DNA from: Lacrimispora sphenoides
Lineage (GTDB): Bacteria > Bacillota > Clostridia > Lachnospirales > Lachnospiraceae
DNA length: 64,000 bases
Assembly: GCF_900105215.1 (NCBI RefSeq)
Contig: NZ_FOIP01000002.1
Coordinates: 62,001-126,000 of the forward strand
Direction: 5' to 3'
In this document: piece by piece, positions 43,841 through 52,791 of the stretch
Layout of the letters: every line of letters begins with the position of its first letter
How positions within the stretch are numbered: position 1 is the first letter of the stretch
Translations under genes and position numbers: made by a program
The notes under the pieces: model-generated
Database searches by the model: none
What the model saw: only the letters and a program-made list of their open reading frames with translations
What the model was told of the DNA's origin: nothing

Positions 43841-45178
43841 ATGAGACGGGCAATTATCATATTTACAAGGGTACCAATACCGGGAAGTACGAAGACCAGG
43901 ATGATGCCCCAGCTTAGTCCACGGCAATGTGCAAAGCTTCATATCTGTTTTTTGAAAGACATAAAAAAGGAATGTGAAAAGTGTAAGGCAAGTATTTTTG
44001 TCTGTTATACCCCGGATGAAGATAAACAAAAAAGGGATCTAAAGGAAGTAATGGGAAAGCAAAGAGGGTACTTTCCACAACGGGGGGAACATCTGGGAGA
44101 ACGGATGTACCGTGCATTTGAAGAAGTATTTGCTATGGGGTATGAGGAATGCATTCTGATTGGAACCGATGTGCCGGAGCTTCGGTCCGATGATCTTAAG
44201 CGGGCATTTGAAGTGCTTAAGGCCCGGGATGTGGTGTTCGGGAAAACCTATGACGGAGGATATTATCTCGTAGGGATGAAGAAAGCCCGGCGGGAGGTCT
44301 TTGGCCTTGACCGGTATGGGCATGGAGCAGTTTTAAAGGAAACCATAAAGGCACTTTCCCAGGCCGGTATTACGGTGGGCTATACGAAGATGCTTTGGGA
44401 TATGGACACCCCATCGGATTTAAAACAGTACCGGAAACGGATGCGTGTCAAGAAAGAGCTGAAACAGACGGAAACCGGGCGGTATGCGGCTGGAATCACT
44501 CCGGTCTCTATCATTATCCCCATATATAATGAAGAAAAGAGAATTGTAATGTTTCAGGAGCAGTTAAAGGAACTGCAGGGAAAATGTGAAATATTATTCG
44601 TGGATGGGGGAAGCACAGACCGCACACTGGAATTAATAGATCCCGGATATACCGTGCTGCATAGTGAAAAAGGCAGGGGAAGGCAGATGAACGCAGGAGC
44701 GAAAGTAAGCTGCGGAGATATACTGTTTTTCCTCCATTGTGACAGTGAGCTTCCGCCAAAGCCACTGGCGGAAATCAGGCGGGTGATGCGGGATCATCAG
44801 GCAGGCTGTTTTGGGATAGCATTTCACTCTCATAACTTTTTCATGTTTACATGCAGGGTGATTTCCAACCACAGAGTTAAGGACCGGAAGGTCATGTTTG
44901 GAGATCAGGGAATTTTTGTGGACCGGGAGTTATTCTTTGAAGCTGGAATGTTTCCCGAGATTCCGATCATGGAAGACTACCAGTTCTCACTGATATTAAA
45001 GAAAAAACGGGTGAAGCTTGGGATTGCAGGGAGAAGAATTTATACATCGGACAGGCGTTTTCCAAAAGGGACCGTACCAAAGCTTAGGCTCATGTGGAAA
45101 ATGAACCGGCTCCGAAAAATGTACCGGGACGGAGTTTCCATAGAAAAAATCTCGGATATGTACCGGGACATCAGATAG
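43841..45178 (+). CDS. Fused TIGR04282-like and TIGR04283-like transferases
   Basis: A 445-residue protein with two nucleotide-sugar-transferase-type domains. Residues 1-205 match the DUF2064/TIGR04282 family (FTRVPIPGSTKTRM, LIGTDVPEL, YDGGYYLVGM). Residues about 220-445 are a family-2 glycosyltransferase of the TIGR04283 type (VSIIIPIYNEE, FVDGGSTDRT, FLHCDSELP, GDQGIFV). These families are annotated as rSAM/selenodomain-associated or arsenosugar-biosynthesis transferases and usually come as two genes. Here they are one polypeptide. No ArsS-type radical SAM gene is in the window. The start codon follows directly on the previous stop. Confidence 0.87.
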   Translation: MRRAIIIFTRVPIPGSTKTRMMPQLSPRQCAKLHICFLKDIKKECEKCKASIFVCYTPDEDKQKRDLKEVMGKQRGYFPQRGEHLGERMYRAFEEVFAMGYEECILIGTDVPELRSDDLKRAFEVLKARDVVFGKTYDGGYYLVGMKKARREVFGLDRYGHGAVLKETIKALSQAGITVGYTKMLWDMDTPSDLKQYRKRMRVKKELKQTETGRYAAGITPVSIIIPIYNEEKRIVMFQEQLKELQGKCEILFVDGGSTDRTLELIDPGYTVLHSEKGRGRQMNAGAKVSCGDILFFLHCDSELPPKPLAEIRRVMRDHQAGCFGIAFHSHNFFMFTCRVISNHRVKDRKVMFGDQGIFVDRELFFEAGMFPEIPIMEDYQFSLILKKKRVKLGIAGRRIYTSDRRFPKGTVPKLRLMWKMNRLRKMYRDGVSIEKISDMYRDIR

Positions 45179-45189
45179 GGGGTGGAGAT

Positions 45190-46194
45190 ATGGATCAGAT
45201 ACAGGGATTAAGAGAATACATCAGATGGAAGGGATACCGGGAAAGGCTGAGGCTTTTGGAAGAGGTTACAGAAGAATACCGGATGCTGGCTCAGGGTGAG
45301 TATAACAGAAACTACCTGTTTCTTCACCCGGTGACAGGGAAGAAGCTTATTCTGAGGGTGAATTTTGGAAGCCAGATGCATCTTGAAGATCAGATTGGGT
45401 ATGAGTTCCGTGCATTGGAGCTGTTAAAGGATTCGGGACGCACGCCAAGACCCTTATATGTGGATGGGACTAAGGAGAAGCTTCCCTTTGGAGTAATGGT
45501 AATGGAGTATCTTCCCGGACATGCATTGGATTACGAAAAGGAACTGCTTTATGCAGCAGACTGCCTGGCGGATATACACAGCATTGATCTTGGGAGGGAG
45601 ACGCCGCTGGTGGCGCCGGACAATCCTTTAAAAGCAATTTTGGAAGAATGCGAGGAGATGTTCCGGACGTATGAAGGGTCTGCTCTTGGAGACGAAGGAA
45701 AGAAAAGAAAAATACGCAGGATGCTGGACAGAGGCTGGGGAAGGGCAGCCAGCCTGCCAAAGCCAGCCTACCGGTGCTGCATTAACACGGAGCTGAATTC
45801 TACGAATTTTCTTATTAACGGAGAAGGAAAAGGGAATTACTTAATTGACTGGGAAAAGCCGATCTACGGTGATCCGGCACAGGACCTTGGGCACTTTCTT
45901 GCACCTACCACAACCTTCTGGAAGACAGATGTGATTCTGGAAAGTGAACAGATGGAGAAGTTTACAGATGCGTATATCAAAAAGGCAGCAGGGAGATTTA
46001 ATATTGACGGCCTGAAAGAACGGACATGGGCATATATTCCCATTACGTGCCTGCGGGGTATCACCTGGTGTGCAATGGCCTGGGTGGAATATAAGCAGCC
46101 GGACAAAGAAATAATCAATGAGTCAACAGCCCGTAAACTGGAGGCGTATTTAAGCTATGGATTCCTGGATAAAATAGCAGGATTTGTTGGCTGA
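45190..46194 (+). CDS. APH/choline-kinase-like phosphotransferase
   Basis: A 334-residue protein of the aminoglycoside phosphotransferase fold: an ATP-binding N-lobe with LILRVNF, hinge VMEYLPGHAL near residue 105, the catalytic-loop equivalent INTELNSTNFLI near residue 198, and the metal-binding YLIDWEKP followed by GDPAQDLGHF. The usual HGD of the catalytic loop is replaced by NTE, so the catalytic Asp is a Glu. It may phosphorylate a small alcohol or sugar in the pathway of the neighbouring transferases, or be inactive. ATG 45190 follows GGTGGAG. Confidence 0.8.
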   Translation: MDQIQGLREYIRWKGYRERLRLLEEVTEEYRMLAQGEYNRNYLFLHPVTGKKLILRVNFGSQMHLEDQIGYEFRALELLKDSGRTPRPLYVDGTKEKLPFGVMVMEYLPGHALDYEKELLYAADCLADIHSIDLGRETPLVAPDNPLKAILEECEEMFRTYEGSALGDEGKKRKIRRMLDRGWGRAASLPKPAYRCCINTELNSTNFLINGEGKGNYLIDWEKPIYGDPAQDLGHFLAPTTTFWKTDVILESEQMEKFTDAYIKKAAGRFNIDGLKERTWAYIPITCLRGITWCAMAWVEYKQPDKEIINESTARKLEAYLSYGFLDKIAGFVG

Positions 46195-46333
46195 TAGAGA
46201 TATATAACTATATGGAATTAATGAATCGGTAACTATGGCAGTTCCGCTAAATGAAGTGGAAAGGCCTTTATAATCACCATAACACGGTGCTGAAAAAATA
46301 TATACGCACCGGAAAACCAAGGAGGAAATATTT

Positions 46334-47236
46334 ATGAAAAAGAAGTTTTTATCAGCTGTTTTAGTGTCAGCAATGACGGTATCCATGATTGCGGGATGCA
46401 GCTCTGGAAATGGAGCAGAGAAGAAAGAAACAACGGCAGTGGAAAGTATAGCTGCAGAAAGCACTTTGGGAGCAGAAGGTAAAGCGGCAGCGGAAAGTAC
46501 ATCATCAGCAGAAAACAAAGGGAAAGAAGAATACCAGTTTGTATCTGCCGGGGATGCAGTAAAAGCGGCGGCTGACGGAAAAACACATGTCCTTGATGTA
46601 AGGGAGTGGTCTAATTACGGAGCAGGAAGAGTTGCCAATTCGGAATGGTGTCCTATTTTCCCGCTGGAAGACGAATCCCTGACAGATCAGATGAAAGCAT
46701 ATGCGGAAGAAAATTTAAAGGACGGAGAGAAAATCTATATTATCTGCAACAGCGGGCAAAGAGGAGCCCAGAAGTCAACAGAGGTGTTAGAAAAAGCCGG
46801 AATCGATGCAGGTCTTATCTATACAGTTGAAGGGGGAGCAAAAGCCCTGGCAAAAGAAAAAGGTGCGCTGACAACAAACCGTGCGGAAGAAGGTATAGAC
46901 TGGCAGTATGCAAAAGCAGCAGATGTGATTGCAAAGAAAGATGCTCAGATCGTGGATGTACGTGATGATGATACATATGCAGGAGGCCATTTGGAAAATT
47001 CTCTTCAGGTTAATTTAAAAGATTATGAAAGTGCAGATGCACAGACCGCAATGTATGAACTGGCGGCAGAGAAGCTTAATAAAGATGAGCCGGTATATTT
47101 CTTATGCTACAGCGGAAATAAATGTGCAAAGACAGCGATTTCCGTATTAAAGGATGCCGGCTTTAATGAAAAGAATCTGTTTATCATTGAAAACGGGGCA
47201 AAAGATGGTGACGTTCAGGCAGCATTTATAAAGTAA
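46334..47236 (+). CDS. Second two-domain rhodanese lipoprotein
   Basis: A 300-residue lipoprotein: signal, lipobox IAGC near residue 22, then a Glu/Ala/Ser-rich linker to about residue 65 and two rhodanese domains. Active-site cysteines are in IICNSGQRG (about residue 140) and FLCYSGNKC (about residue 258). GGAGGAA precedes ATG. It resembles single-domain periplasmic rhodaneses duplicated in tandem. It is the second exported rhodanese of the locus, immediately before the ABC transporter, as ynjE is linked with ynjBCD in E. coli. Confidence 0.87.
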   Translation: MKKKFLSAVLVSAMTVSMIAGCSSGNGAEKKETTAVESIAAESTLGAEGKAAAESTSSAENKGKEEYQFVSAGDAVKAAADGKTHVLDVREWSNYGAGRVANSEWCPIFPLEDESLTDQMKAYAEENLKDGEKIYIICNSGQRGAQKSTEVLEKAGIDAGLIYTVEGGAKALAKEKGALTTNRAEEGIDWQYAKAADVIAKKDAQIVDVRDDDTYAGGHLENSLQVNLKDYESADAQTAMYELAAEKLNKDEPVYFLCYSGNKCAKTAISVLKDAGFNEKNLFIIENGAKDGDVQAAFIK

Positions 47237-47274
47237 TAAGCCAGCAGTAAAACAGTGAAAGACGGAGAAAAGAT

Positions 47275-48519
47275 ATGAAAAAAAGAATTTCGGCATCGCT
47301 TCTGGCGGTTGTTATAGCTCTTTCCATGACAGCCTGCGGGAACAATGAAGGACCAAAAGAAGAGAAAAAAACGGCTTTAGAAACAGAAGAGATGTCCTTC
47401 GACAGAATGAAGGAGGAAGCAAAGGGCACTACCGTAACATTTTATGGATGGGGCGGGGATGAGAAGCTCAATGAATGGCTGGACAATACCTTCGCAACGG
47501 TAATGAAGGAAAAGTATGACATTACCATGGAACGTGTCCCAATGGATATTGATCAGGTGTTAAGCCAGTTGTCAGGAGAAATCCAGGCGGGCGAAAAGGA
47601 CGGAAGCATTGACATGATCTGGATCAATGGAGAAAACTTCCGTTCTGCAAAAGAAAACAATATGCTCTACGGGCCTTTCGTGGATAAACTTCCCAATTTT
47701 CAGGATTATGCGGATGCAACGTCCGAAGATGTAACGCTTGATTTTGCGTACCCCATTGAGGGATTTGAAGCTCCTTATGGAAAAGCGCAGATCGTGATGA
47801 TTGCGGATACGGCTGTAACTCCGGACATGCCCAAAAGCGCTGAAGACTTTAAGGAGTTTGTCCGGAAGTATCCGGGAAAGGTGACTTATCCGGCGCTACC
47901 GGATTTTACAGGAAGTGCGTTTGTCAGAAATGTGATCTATGAGATCTGTGGATACCAACAGTTTTTGGATATGAAAGGGGATAAGGAAACGGTAAAAGCT
48001 GCTGTGGAATCAGCTATGGTATATTTAAGGGAGCTGAATCCGTACTTATGGAATGAAGGAAAAACCTTCCCGGATTCCTCAACGACCCTGGACAATATGT
48101 TTTCAGATGGAGAGGTTGTGCTAAACATGACCTATGATGCCTACGGAACTGCTGTTAAGATAGCGGACGGGGCATATACGCAGACAACACAGTCGTTCCA
48201 GTTTGAGAAGGGGACCATCGGAAATACCAACTTTATGGCCATTGCGGCAAATTCCGGGAATAAGGCAGGAGCAATGGTGGCAATCAATGAAATGCTGTCT
48301 CCGGAAATTCAGGCTGACCGTTATGATACATTGAAGGTCATACCGGTTCTTGATAATTCAAAGCTTTCAAAGGAACAGAAAGCATCATTTGATGAGGTAG
48401 AGCTTGGAAAGGGAACGATTCCCCAGGATGAGCTGTTATCAAAACGTCTTCCGGAAATGCCGGCTGAGCTGGTTCCCATTATTGAAGAAATATGGACAGA
48501 AGAAGTGGCAGGAAAATAA
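47275..48519 (+). CDS. ABC transporter solute-binding lipoprotein, YnjB-like
   Basis: A 414-residue lipoprotein: signal with lipobox MTAC near residue 21, mature domain with VTFYGWGGDEKLNEWLD, then DMIWINGENF and a long C-terminal lobe. The pattern resembles YnjB of E. coli and thiamine/polyamine-type binding proteins. The ligand is unknown. Its stop overlaps the ATG of the first permease (TAATG). Confidence 0.82.
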   Translation: MKKRISASLLAVVIALSMTACGNNEGPKEEKKTALETEEMSFDRMKEEAKGTTVTFYGWGGDEKLNEWLDNTFATVMKEKYDITMERVPMDIDQVLSQLSGEIQAGEKDGSIDMIWINGENFRSAKENNMLYGPFVDKLPNFQDYADATSEDVTLDFAYPIEGFEAPYGKAQIVMIADTAVTPDMPKSAEDFKEFVRKYPGKVTYPALPDFTGSAFVRNVIYEICGYQQFLDMKGDKETVKAAVESAMVYLRELNPYLWNEGKTFPDSSTTLDNMFSDGEVVLNMTYDAYGTAVKIADGAYTQTTQSFQFEKGTIGNTNFMAIAANSGNKAGAMVAINEMLSPEIQADRYDTLKVIPVLDNSKLSKEQKASFDEVELGKGTIPQDELLSKRLPEMPAELVPIIEEIWTEEVAGK

Positions 48520-49388
48520 TGAAAGATAAGCTGATGCCATACTTGCTTTTGGCTCCCCAAATATTGCTTACCATTTTGTTTATGATTGGTTTAGTAACTG
48601 GAATTACCCAAAGCTTAGGGGTAATTCCAGCTTTTGGGTTAAAGAAGCCTACGCTTTTGTATTATAAGGAGATTCTGTCACGGCCGGATATGATGAGATC
48701 GGTGCTGTACAGCCTTAGGATTGCGCTGTTTTCATCGGCTCTTGCAACGGCAGGCGGCGTATTTTTTTGCGGAATATGCGTCATGGGAAAGAAAACTCAG
48801 GGAGCTGTTATGCGTATTATCCAGCTTCCGATCATCGTGCCTCATGTGGTTGCGGCGCTTTTTGTCATCAATATTTTTTCCAGGAATGGAATCCTGGCCA
48901 GGGCCGCCTATGCGCTTGGCATGATACAGGAACAGCAGCAGTTTCCAATGCTTATCTATGATCCTCACGGGATCGGAATCATCATGGCATATCTGTGGAA
49001 GGAAATTCCCTTTATTATTTATTTCGTCATCGCACTGATGGCTAATATAAACGGAAGTCTGGGAGAGGCAGCGACAAATCTTGGAGCGAAAACGTGGACG
49101 GTGTTCTGGAGGGTGACGCTGCCATTGTGCAGAAATACAATTATAAGCGGATTTTTGATTATTTTTGTATTCGCCCTGGGGGCGTATGAGCTTCCTCTTT
49201 TGCTTGGGGCCACGGTTCCCAAGGCATTGCCGGTTCTTGCGTATCAGGAGTACATTCATCCGGATTTAAGACACCGGCCTTATGCCATGGCTTTAAATGG
49301 AATTATTATCATAATCTCCCTTATCAGTGCACTATTATATTTTCTGATGATGCGGAAAAATGTAAAATGTTTAACGGAAGAACAATAG
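48519..49388 (+). CDS. ABC transporter permease, first half of a YnjC-like pair
   Basis: A 289-residue membrane protein with six helices and an EAA-loop-like GSLGEAATNLGAKTWTVFWRV near residue 185. YnjC of E. coli is a single double-length permease like ThiP or the FbpB family; here the two halves are separate genes. ATG 48519 overlaps the preceding stop. Confidence 0.85.
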   Translation: MKDKLMPYLLLAPQILLTILFMIGLVTGITQSLGVIPAFGLKKPTLLYYKEILSRPDMMRSVLYSLRIALFSSALATAGGVFFCGICVMGKKTQGAVMRIIQLPIIVPHVVAALFVINIFSRNGILARAAYALGMIQEQQQFPMLIYDPHGIGIIMAYLWKEIPFIIYFVIALMANINGSLGEAATNLGAKTWTVFWRVTLPLCRNTIISGFLIIFVFALGAYELPLLLGATVPKALPVLAYQEYIHPDLRHRPYAMALNGIIIIISLISALLYFLMMRKNVKCLTEEQ

Positions 49389-49391
49389 ACC

Positions 49392-50213
49392 ATGAAGAAT
49401 AAAAGAAAATCAATATTTATAAGCATGACACGGTTGATTTTGCTGGCTGCCATTCTTATTCCGGCGGTTACTCTGTTTCTATGGATTTTCACGGAGCGGT
49501 GGACATGGCCGGATCTGGTGCCTCAGGTGTTTTCAAAGAGAGCTATTTTAGAAATAGCAGGAAGAAAAAAGGAGCTTTTGCAAATCCTCTGGTCGAGCAT
49601 TCTGATTTCCACAGTTGTAGCAGCCTTATCTGCGGTGATCGGTATTATGACGGCGAGAGCCATATTGTTATACCGTTTCCCCGGAAAGCAGCTGGTGTAT
49701 TTTTTTACCATCCTTCCATTTATGGTTCCTGCCACCGTATTTGCAATGGGGATACAGATTACATTTATTAAAATGGGGTTAAACAACAGGATTGCAGGGG
49801 TCATTATTGCTCATCTGATCTGTTCTCTCCCTTATGCCGTGCGCCTCATCATGGATGGGACAGCGGCTGTTGGAAGCAGACTGGAAGAACAGGCCAGAGT
49901 CCTGGGAGCCTCTCCTTTTCAGGCCTTTTACAAAACGTCTCTGCCGATGCTGACGCCTGTGATTCTTTCAGCGGTCAGCATGTCATACATCGTTTCTTTC
50001 AGTCAGTATTTTCTCACGCTGATGATTGGAGGAGGAAATGTAAAGACCTTTACGATCCTTATGGTTCCCTATTTGCAAAGCGGAAATAGAAACATTGCCT
50101 GTATTTACAGCACCTTGTTTCTGGGCGTGACATTGCTCGTGTTCGGGGTGTTTGAATGGGCGGCAGGCCACTATATGAAACATGGGGCCGGAGAATTTTA
50201 TACATCGGAATGA
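49392..50213 (+). CDS. ABC transporter permease, second half of a YnjC-like pair
   Basis: A 273-residue permease with six membrane helices and the EAA loop SRLEEQARVLGASPFQAFYKTSLP near residue 160. It starts 3 bp after the first permease gene. The pair would form the translocation channel. Confidence 0.86.
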   Translation: MKNKRKSIFISMTRLILLAAILIPAVTLFLWIFTERWTWPDLVPQVFSKRAILEIAGRKKELLQILWSSILISTVVAALSAVIGIMTARAILLYRFPGKQLVYFFTILPFMVPATVFAMGIQITFIKMGLNNRIAGVIIAHLICSLPYAVRLIMDGTAAVGSRLEEQARVLGASPFQAFYKTSLPMLTPVILSAVSMSYIVSFSQYFLTLMIGGGNVKTFTILMVPYLQSGNRNIACIYSTLFLGVTLLVFGVFEWAAGHYMKHGAGEFYTSE

Positions 50214-50242
50214 GATGACAAGGGAAAAGGGTGAGATAAACA

Positions 50243-51265
50243 ATGAGCCTTATGGTAGAAGATTTAAAAGTAGTACTGCAGAAAAAAGAGATTCTTCATG
50301 GGATCAGCCTGGATATACGGGAAGGGGAATTCATCTCGCTTCTTGGTGCATCCGGGTGCGGGAAGACGACACTTTTGAAAAGCATAGCGGGACTTCTGGA
50401 AATCGAACAGGGAGAAATCCGGATTCAGAATGCATCTGTTGCGGGGGTTCCTCCTGAGAAAAGAGGGACGGTCATCGTATTTCAGGAATTACGGCTGTTT
50501 CCCCACATGACTGTGGAACAGAACATTGCATTTCCCATGGAGCTTCAAAAGGTGTCGAAAGATGTTCGGAAGGAAACGGTGAAAAAGCTGCTGGAAGAAG
50601 TACAGCTTACGGGATTTGAGATTCGGAAAATAAAAGAAATGTCCGGGGGACAGATGCAGAGAGTTGCGTTGGCAAGAGCTCTTGCTGCAAATCCGAGAGT
50701 GCTGCTTTTGGATGAACCGTTTTCAGGACTGGATGAGTGCTTAAGGCTGGAGATGGGAAATCTTGTGAAGAAGCTTCACCGGGAGCGGAAGATTACCACG
50801 ATTCTTGTGACCCATGAGAAAAGAGAAGCGATGCAGATGTCGGACAGGATTGCGCTCATGAGTGAGGGACGGATTTTACAGTACGACACGCCAAGGAATA
50901 TGTTCCGTCATCCGGTTTCAAAGGCAGTGGCGGAATATTTCGGCAGGGTGAACTATGTGAAAGGAAGAATGGAAAACCACAGGTTCAGCAGCAGGCTGTT
51001 TGAGATGAATGCAGAGCTGGAAGACGGGGATTATGAGGCGCTGATTCGGCCGTTTTCCGTGAAGCTTGTAAGAGAAGGAGCCTACACAATTATCGGAATT
51101 TCATTTATGGGAGAGATGGCGGAAGTGAAGATAGAAGTACCGGAAGGCATAATATTAAGCCAGGTCATGAGTCATGAGCTGGATAGACTGGGACTGGTAG
51201 AAGGGGACCGGGCCGGTATTTATATCGAGGAAAACGGAGTGACTTGGTTTCGGAAAGGAGCGTAA
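50243..51265 (+). CDS. ABC transporter ATPase, YnjD-like
   Basis: A 340-residue ATPase: Walker A GASGCGKTT near residue 37, Q-loop VFQELRLF, signature MSGGQMQR, Walker B LLLDEPFSGLD and switch His in VTHEKREA. A C-terminal domain of about 110 residues resembles the TOBE-type regulatory fold of polyamine/iron-type importers. Its partners are the two permeases just upstream. Confidence 0.9.
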   Translation: MSLMVEDLKVVLQKKEILHGISLDIREGEFISLLGASGCGKTTLLKSIAGLLEIEQGEIRIQNASVAGVPPEKRGTVIVFQELRLFPHMTVEQNIAFPMELQKVSKDVRKETVKKLLEEVQLTGFEIRKIKEMSGGQMQRVALARALAANPRVLLLDEPFSGLDECLRLEMGNLVKKLHRERKITTILVTHEKREAMQMSDRIALMSEGRILQYDTPRNMFRHPVSKAVAEYFGRVNYVKGRMENHRFSSRLFEMNAELEDGDYEALIRPFSVKLVREGAYTIIGISFMGEMAEVKIEVPEGIILSQVMSHELDRLGLVEGDRAGIYIEENGVTWFRKGA

Positions 51266-51271
51266 AATCAG

Positions 51272-52141
51272 ATGAAGCATGTGGTATTTGACTGTGACAA
51301 TACGTTTGGGGTAAAGGACTGTGATGTGGATGACGGTCTAGCGCTGATGTACCTTCTCGGCTGTCCGGAAGCGAAAGTACACGGAATTACGGCAACTTAT
51401 GGGAATAACCGGTTGGATATTGTATACAACACCAGCCGAAACATGTTAAAGGAACTGGGACGTGAGGACATTCCGGTGAAAATGGGCGGGGAAAGATGCG
51501 GAGCGTACGAAAGTGAGGCGGCAGACTACCTTGCAGAGATGGCGGATAAGTATGCGGGATCTTTATCGATTCTTGCTACCGGCTCTCTTACGAATCTCCG
51601 GGGGGCTTATGAAAGGGACAATCATTTTTTTGAGAAGGTAAAAGAAATCGTGGTAATGGGAGGAATTACAAGCCCGCTTGTGTTTGAGAAAAAGGTGATG
51701 AATGAGCTGAATTTCTCCTGTGATCCCTTTGCCACGTGGACGGTGCTTACGAAAGGAAAGAATGTCTCGGTGATCACAGGGAATCATTGCCTGAAGGTGC
51801 TGTTTACAAGGGCTGAATATAAGGAACGTTTATTCGGCTCAGACAACAGGGCTGCTGCATACATCCGGGAGAAGACGGATTATTGGTTTGGGTATAATGA
51901 GGAGGATTATGGCATCGGCGGATTTTATAACTGGGATGTGACCGCGGCAGTATATCTGATGAATCCGGAGCTGTTCGTGGATGAGAGAAAGGCGCTGTTG
52001 ATTTCGACGGAGGATTTGAAGCGAGGGTATCTGCAGGAGGCGGAAGAAGGAAACTGTGTGTGTAATCTTCCGGTGATTGGTGGGGAAAAGGCGTTTAAGG
52101 ATCATATTTATGATGCATGGATGCGGGTTCCCATGGATTAA
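51272..52141 (+). CDS. Nucleoside hydrolase (IunH/RihA family)
   Basis: A 289-residue enzyme of the calcium-dependent nucleoside N-ribohydrolase family. The N-terminal Asp cluster (FDCDN...DVDDGLAL, residues 6-24) forms the metal site, ILATGSLTNL near residue 97 and VVMGG near residue 125 are typical, and a C-terminal FYNWDVTAAVYL holds the last conserved Asp. It splits ribonucleosides into base and ribose. It follows the ABC ATPase by 6 bp, so the transporter may import, or the pathway may produce, a nucleoside-like compound. Confidence 0.85.
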   Translation: MKHVVFDCDNTFGVKDCDVDDGLALMYLLGCPEAKVHGITATYGNNRLDIVYNTSRNMLKELGREDIPVKMGGERCGAYESEAADYLAEMADKYAGSLSILATGSLTNLRGAYERDNHFFEKVKEIVVMGGITSPLVFEKKVMNELNFSCDPFATWTVLTKGKNVSVITGNHCLKVLFTRAEYKERLFGSDNRAAAYIREKTDYWFGYNEEDYGIGGFYNWDVTAAVYLMNPELFVDERKALLISTEDLKRGYLQEAEEGNCVCNLPVIGGEKAFKDHIYDAWMRVPMD

Positions 52142-52203
52142 GGCGGTGGGGCTGGAGATGATACTTTGATATTCTTGGAATATTGGTATGCGAAGACGAT
52201 AAA

Positions 52204-52244
52204 TGACGCAGTGAAATGGTTGGGAGACCTTTTTCACTGCGTCA
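52204..52244. terminator. Bidirectional terminator between convergent genes
   Basis: TGACGCAGTGAAA (52204-52216) pairs perfectly with TTTCACTGCGTCA (52232-52244). It ends the long plus-strand locus and, from the other side, overlaps the stop codon of the minus-strand XRE gene. Confidence 0.82.
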
Positions 52245-52613
52245 TTCAATTTTTGTAAATTCAATGATAAGTCCATTGAAAATATCAAGCTGCCTTGTAG
52301 TCAGTCCTTTGGATACATATTTAGGCTTACTGCTGTGAAACTCCTTCATTAATGTATTTATGATATTGATCTGGCTGGTCGTTAAGTTATTGACCATAAT
52401 TGTTTTTCCTTTTTCTTTTCCTGCCAGAAAATCCAGGCTTACATCAAAAAGTACAGATAAATCGATTAATGTCTCTAAGGTAGGCAATTTTTGATTGTTT
52501 TCGTATTTGCTTATCAACGATTTACTTTTATTGATCTTTTGTGCCAATTGCTCCTGAGAGTATCCTTTTTCTTTCCGTAACTGTTTTAACAGCTCTCCAA
52601 AATCATACATCAT
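52242..52613 (-). CDS. XRE-family regulator divergent from the Agr-type system
   Basis: A 123-residue protein: an N-terminal helix-turn-helix (YSQEQLAQKINKSKSLISKYE, about residues 18-40) of the Cro/CI type, then a short hydrophilic C-terminal region with a TTSQINIINTL...TTRQLDIFNGL internal repeat. GGAGG precedes two adjacent ATGs. It is divergent from the response regulator gene (178 bp between starts), and three repeated motifs lie between them. It may repress itself and the agr-like operon. Confidence 0.8.
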   Translation of the reverse strand: MMYDFGELLKQLRKEKGYSQEQLAQKINKSKSLISKYENNQKLPTLETLIDLSVLFDVSLDFLAGKEKGKTIMVNNLTTSQINIINTLMKEFHSSKPKYVSKGLTTRQLDIFNGLIIEFTKIE

Positions 52614-52656
52614 GAGCCTCCAATACCAGTTTTTTTGTTTGTTATTAGTATATAAC

Positions 52657-52754
52657 GCAAACGTTGACTATTTGGAAACTTTGTAATAATATATAGTTAT
52701 TAATCGGAAACATTGAGGTTTTTGAGAACAATTATTCGTATATTATGGTATAAT
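52657..52754. promoter_or_regulatory. Divergent regulatory region: three repeats and an extended -10 promoter
   Basis: Three similar decamers, GCAAACGTTG (52657-52666), GGAAACTTTG (52674-52683) and GGAAACATTG (52706-52715), lie between the divergent genes, as expected of XRE operators. An extended -10 box TGGTATAAT ends at 52754, about 39 bp before the response-regulator gene; no good -35 box is visible. Confidence 0.5.
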
Positions 52755-52791
52755 TTTCAGAGATAATACAAGAGATAAAAGAGGAAACAGT

